DNA of 16,617 nucleotides from an uncultured Lentisphaeria bacterium (lineage in GTDB: Bacteria; Verrucomicrobiota; Lentisphaeria; Victivallales; Victivallaceae): positions 1-16,617 of the forward strand of contig CALABZ010000291.1 in NCBI GenBank assembly GCA_937888615.1, in the 5' to 3' direction. The notes beneath the pieces were generated by a model that saw nothing but the letters and a program-made list of their open reading frames with translations, was not told where the DNA came from and did no database searches. Every line of letters begins with the position of its first letter. The stretch's first letter is position 1. Position numbers and translations under genes: made by a program. Below, one piece after another: positions 14,089-16,617 of this stretch.

Positions 14089-15804
14089 ATGAGAAAATTC
14101 TGCTGTTTATTCCTGCTCGCTCTGGCAACCGCCTGTCCCGGCGCCGAGCACCGGCTCAAGCCGAGCGTCCAATTCAGTATCGACAAGAAAGGTGCCCGAC
14201 CGACCGACCGGATCGACCTGATCGGCGTCCCGTGGGCTAATTTCTCCCGCGGCTTCCTGCGTTTCGACCTGAATTCCGTCAAAACGACTTCGCCCGGTCA
14301 ACTGAAACAGGCCCTGCTGGTATTCAAAACGGAAACGAAGTCGAATCCCAACGCCCTCCCTCTTGAAATCGCCGTCATGCAAATCGACTACGATCCAGCC
14401 AAAGCCGACTGGAGCACTCCCGGTCTCCCCGACAGCACCTGGCCCAAGGTCGGCAAATACGTCAACATCGACCATGCCGCGCAAATCACCCAGGCACGCA
14501 AGGTAACGCCAGGTGACGGCATCACGGCCGTAGACGTTACCGCGGAAGTGCGCGACTGGCTCTCGGGAAAAACCCCGAATTACGGATTTTTCCTGAAAAT
14601 CGGCCCGAAAATCGGAGGCCTGCCGAATTCCCCGGCCTGGAATGTGTCCCTGAAGGATTTCGAACTGCAAATAGACTCCTTCGACGGCATTCCCGGCGAA
14701 TCGCCGCTCGATCGCGAAACCCTGGCCATTTACCCTTCCGCCCTCCTGCCGCCAATCAGCGATCCGTATTATTTCCTGATTTTCGTGGGAGAGAAAACCC
14801 GCCACCCCTCCAACGTCATCAATATGATGGGGGTTAAACGCGGACAGGCGCGCCCGGAACGCGGCATTCTGCCGCTGGCCTGGCAGTACGGGCCCCAGAC
14901 CCCGGCCAAAACCGAGGAGAAAATCGTCAATTCCTACACTTCGCGGGCCAACCGTTTCCTCGGCATCGAAGTCGATGAGTGGCAGGGCAATCGACGGGCC
15001 GGTGAAGCAGTTGGCAAAGAGGAAGACCCGAACCGGGTGACGATGAACGACAAGATCGACTGGTCGATCAAGGGAATCATCGAAGCCAAGAAAATCAATC
15101 CGGCGTTTTTCGTGCTGGTGTACTGGCGCGCCGAAGACTCGATCATTCCGCTGTTGAAAATGGGATACCCGGACCTGCTGGTGCTGGAGGCGCAATCGAA
15201 TCTGCATAAACGGTTCCCGAAAAATATCGGAGTCCAGCTTGGCGGAGTGATCAAGCGCCTGGAATTCGCCCGCAAGCTCGGCGTCATCGACAAGACGATT
15301 CCTTTGTTCGGCTTTTTCCTGAATGAGGACGAGTACCATCCGGACGATATCGCGACCACCGCCCATGTTGAGAAATGGGTCCGGACATCCCGCGAGAAAT
15401 TTCCCGAAATGCCCGGGTTCGCCTTTTATGCCGGCTCAAATACCTCGAAACCGGGCTCTTACGCCGCGGAACTGCTGAAAAAAGCCGAGGAACTCTGTTA
15501 TCAATATTATATACTGCCCGCACCGGAGGTGTCGATCCTTTCACCGGGATTCGAGAGTGTACTGCGTCAGGAGAACGTCACGGTCCGGGCGCAGGCGGAG
15601 TCGCCGGACGGCAACCCCATCAAAAAATACCGGTTCTTCGTCGACAACCGCCTGATGGCGGAATCCGAAAACCCGGAGTTCACCGTCAAAACCGGACTGT
15701 ACGGCAACGGCCGCCACATCATCACAGTCCACGCCATCGATTCAAAATGGAACCGCGGGGTCGCCCAGCTCCCAGTCACTTTCGAGCTTCCACCGCGAAA
15801 ATAA
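14089..15804 (+). CDS. Secreted TIM-barrel-like putative glycosidase with DNRLRE-type and Ig-like domains, cassette C
   Basis: This 571-residue exported protein starts MRKFCCLFLLALATACPGAE, a signal peptide with either an Ala-X-Ala cut near PGA or a weak lipobox around Cys16. Residues about 25-205 look like a DNRLRE-type carbohydrate-binding module (RGFLRFDLNSV, ALLVFKTETK, VDVTAEVRDWLSG, NYGFFLKIG). Residues about 215-470 look like a (beta/alpha) barrel with acidic strand ends: GIEVDEW (Asp296, Glu297), VYWRAEDS, LVLEAQSN, and FFLNEDEYHPDD (Glu413, Glu415). Residues about 478-567 are a bacterial Ig-like domain (SILSPGFESVLRQENVTVRA). I cannot place the barrel in a named glycoside hydrolase family, so activity is an inference. 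AAAAGGAG precedes the ATG. It is the third member of cassette C, 275 bp after the pseudopilin, and is followed by a terminator. Confidence 0.87.
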   Translation: MRKFCCLFLLALATACPGAEHRLKPSVQFSIDKKGARPTDRIDLIGVPWANFSRGFLRFDLNSVKTTSPGQLKQALLVFKTETKSNPNALPLEIAVMQIDYDPAKADWSTPGLPDSTWPKVGKYVNIDHAAQITQARKVTPGDGITAVDVTAEVRDWLSGKTPNYGFFLKIGPKIGGLPNSPAWNVSLKDFELQIDSFDGIPGESPLDRETLAIYPSALLPPISDPYYFLIFVGEKTRHPSNVINMMGVKRGQARPERGILPLAWQYGPQTPAKTEEKIVNSYTSRANRFLGIEVDEWQGNRRAGEAVGKEEDPNRVTMNDKIDWSIKGIIEAKKINPAFFVLVYWRAEDSIIPLLKMGYPDLLVLEAQSNLHKRFPKNIGVQLGGVIKRLEFARKLGVIDKTIPLFGFFLNEDEYHPDDIATTAHVEKWVRTSREKFPEMPGFAFYAGSNTSKPGSYAAELLKKAEELCYQYYILPAPEVSILSPGFESVLRQENVTVRAQAESPDGNPIKKYRFFVDNRLMAESENPEFTVKTGLYGNGRHIITVHAIDSKWNRGVAQLPVTFELPPRK

Positions 15805-15850
15805 CAAGGGGCTTTCCCCCTCGCCGACAGAATAAAAACCAATTTTTTAT

Positions 15851-15891
15851 GCCCGCATATTTGGCAAAACCGCCATTGCGGGCTATTTTAT
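15851..15891 (+). terminator. Rho-independent terminator candidate after cassette C
   Basis: GCCCGCA (15851-15857) pairs with TGCGGGC (15877-15883), and an inner TGGC/GCCA pair (15862-15865, 15872-15875) extends the structure. The T-rich TATTTTAT follows at once. It would end transcription 47 bases after the secreted protein gene. A smaller AGGGG/CCCCT hairpin (15807-15821) sits between. Confidence 0.65.
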
Positions 15892-16010
15892 ACGGTTATT
15901 AACGCCGCGTACAGGTTTTTGTCGCCGCGATAAAGACGGATGGAGACATCCTCCTTTCATCATTAGAGAAACCTGAACACGGCATGTTGTTATTTATTCC
16001 GGAGCAGATT

Positions 16011-16617
16011 TTGACGATTGATAAAAAGTATATTACAGGGTTGCTTGCGGCCTTCATATTGATGTATATAGTTCCGCTGGGCGTGCGGCCGATGCTGACG
16101 CCGGACGAATTCCGTTACGGCGAAATTCCCCGCGAAATGATCGCCACCGGCGATTGGGTGGTCCCCCACCTCAACGGGCTGAGGTATTTTGAGAAGCCGA
16201 TCCTCGGCTATTGGCTGAACGCCGCCTCGCTGCTAGTTTTCGGTGAAAACGCCTTTGCCGTGCGTTTCAGCTCGGCGCTGAGCATCGGGCTGGCCGCACT
16301 GCTGGTCTGGTTCCTGGTTCGAAAAATGAAGCGGGACGATGGGCTGGGGCTTTTCGCCGCGGCGATTTTCATGACCTGCGGACTGGTTTACGGAATCGGG
16401 ACTTTCGCCACGCTGGACGCCATGACAACGCTGTTCCTGACCGGTTCACTGGTGTTTTTTCTGCTGGCGCAGGGCATTCCGGGGCTCAATCGTGTCAAAG
16501 TCCTGTATTTGATCCTGTTCGGTGTGTTCTGCGGGCTGACATTTCTGACCAAAGGCTTCCTGGCATTCGTGGTGCCGGGGCTGGCGGTCGTTTCGTTCCT
16601 GACCTGGGAGAAACGTT
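16011..16617 (+). CDS. ArnT-like membrane glycosyltransferase (GT83/PMT type), 5' part only
   Basis: This frame is open to the right edge and shows 202 residues. The pattern is the N-terminal part of an ArnT-type integral membrane glycosyltransferase: a first membrane helix (ITGLLAAFILMYIVPLGV), then PDEFRYGEIPREMIATGDWV, VPHLNGLRYFEKPILGYWLN, and further hydrophobic helices including FGTFATLD-type and LTFLTKGFLAF segments. Asp-Glu in the first loop is the conserved catalytic-site motif of this superfamily. Members move a sugar from a polyprenyl phosphate carrier to lipid A or similar acceptors; the sugar here is unknown. Start choice: TTG 16011 has GGAG six bases upstream and gives the usual N-terminal length of ArnT. 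ATG 15984, in frame, has no ribosome site and adds nine residues. It lies beyond a terminator, so it belongs to a separate unit. Confidence 0.88.
   Translation, partial: MTIDKKYITGLLAAFILMYIVPLGVRPMLTPDEFRYGEIPREMIATGDWVVPHLNGLRYFEKPILGYWLNAASLLVFGENAFAVRFSSALSIGLAALLVWFLVRKMKRDDGLGLFAAAIFMTCGLVYGIGTFATLDAMTTLFLTGSLVFFLLAQGIPGLNRVKVLYLILFGVFCGLTFLTKGFLAFVVPGLAVVSFLTWEKR

Noticed and set aside
14107..15366. Long minus-strand open frame of 419 codons
   Set aside because: It is opposite to the secreted barrel protein, which has a signal peptide and ribosome site; the antisense product has no recognisable features.
15807..15821. AGGGG/CCCCT hairpin as a terminator
   Set aside because: The stem is only five bp and no T-run follows; the hairpin at 15851-15891 fits better.

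Overview
The window looks like chromosomal DNA of a Lentisphaerota (Victivallales-type) glycan-degrading bacterium. This is inferred from protein style, not from a marker gene: three pseudopilin-like proteins with the FTLIELLVVIAI start and a C-terminal H-X9-DG-type motif, GntR-headed LacI-type regulators, and secreted glycosidase-like proteins, including one of the GH123 type. Genes have clear Shine-Dalgarno sites and sigma70-like promoters. No rRNA, tRNA, CRISPR, transposase or phage gene was seen.

The outstanding feature is one gene order occurring three times: a GntR/LacI-type chimeric regulator, then an H-X9-DG pseudopilin, then a secreted carbohydrate-active-looking protein. Cassette A (minus strand, 4132 down to the left edge) is regulator, pseudopilin and a secreted protein of more than 751 residues. 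Cassette B (minus strand, 11444-7258) is regulator, pseudopilin and a GH123-like enzyme. Cassette C (plus strand, 11808-15804) is regulator, a possible 47-residue small protein, pseudopilin and a secreted TIM-barrel-like protein with DNRLRE-type and Ig-like ends. B and C are head to head and share a 363-bp control region. A and B are tightly packed: a 4-bp ATGA overlap in A, and stop codons merged with the next Shine-Dalgarno in both. C is loosened by REP-like hairpins, one of which forms the last codons of its pseudopilin.

Between A and B lies a different unit: a cytoplasmic GH42-like TIM-barrel protein (6274-4298) and a divergent AraC-family regulator (6392-7261) that share a short promoter region. 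The AraC gene and the GH123-like gene converge with overlapping stop codons. The 165-bp spacer before regulator A carries an array of ATACCAAA repeats next to a good promoter, plus an inverted ATACCA/TGGTAT pair at the predicted transcription start. This reads as a multi-site operator.

After cassette C comes a hairpin terminator, then the 5' part of an ArnT-like membrane glycosyltransferase that runs off the right edge and looks unrelated to the cassettes.

The likely reading is a set of substrate-inducible glycan-use operons, each with its own sensor-regulator, secreted enzyme or binding protein, and pseudopilin. The job of the pseudopilin is unknown. Fixed linkage to both a regulator and a secreted enzyme suggests a role in surface display, secretion or assembly dedicated to each cargo.
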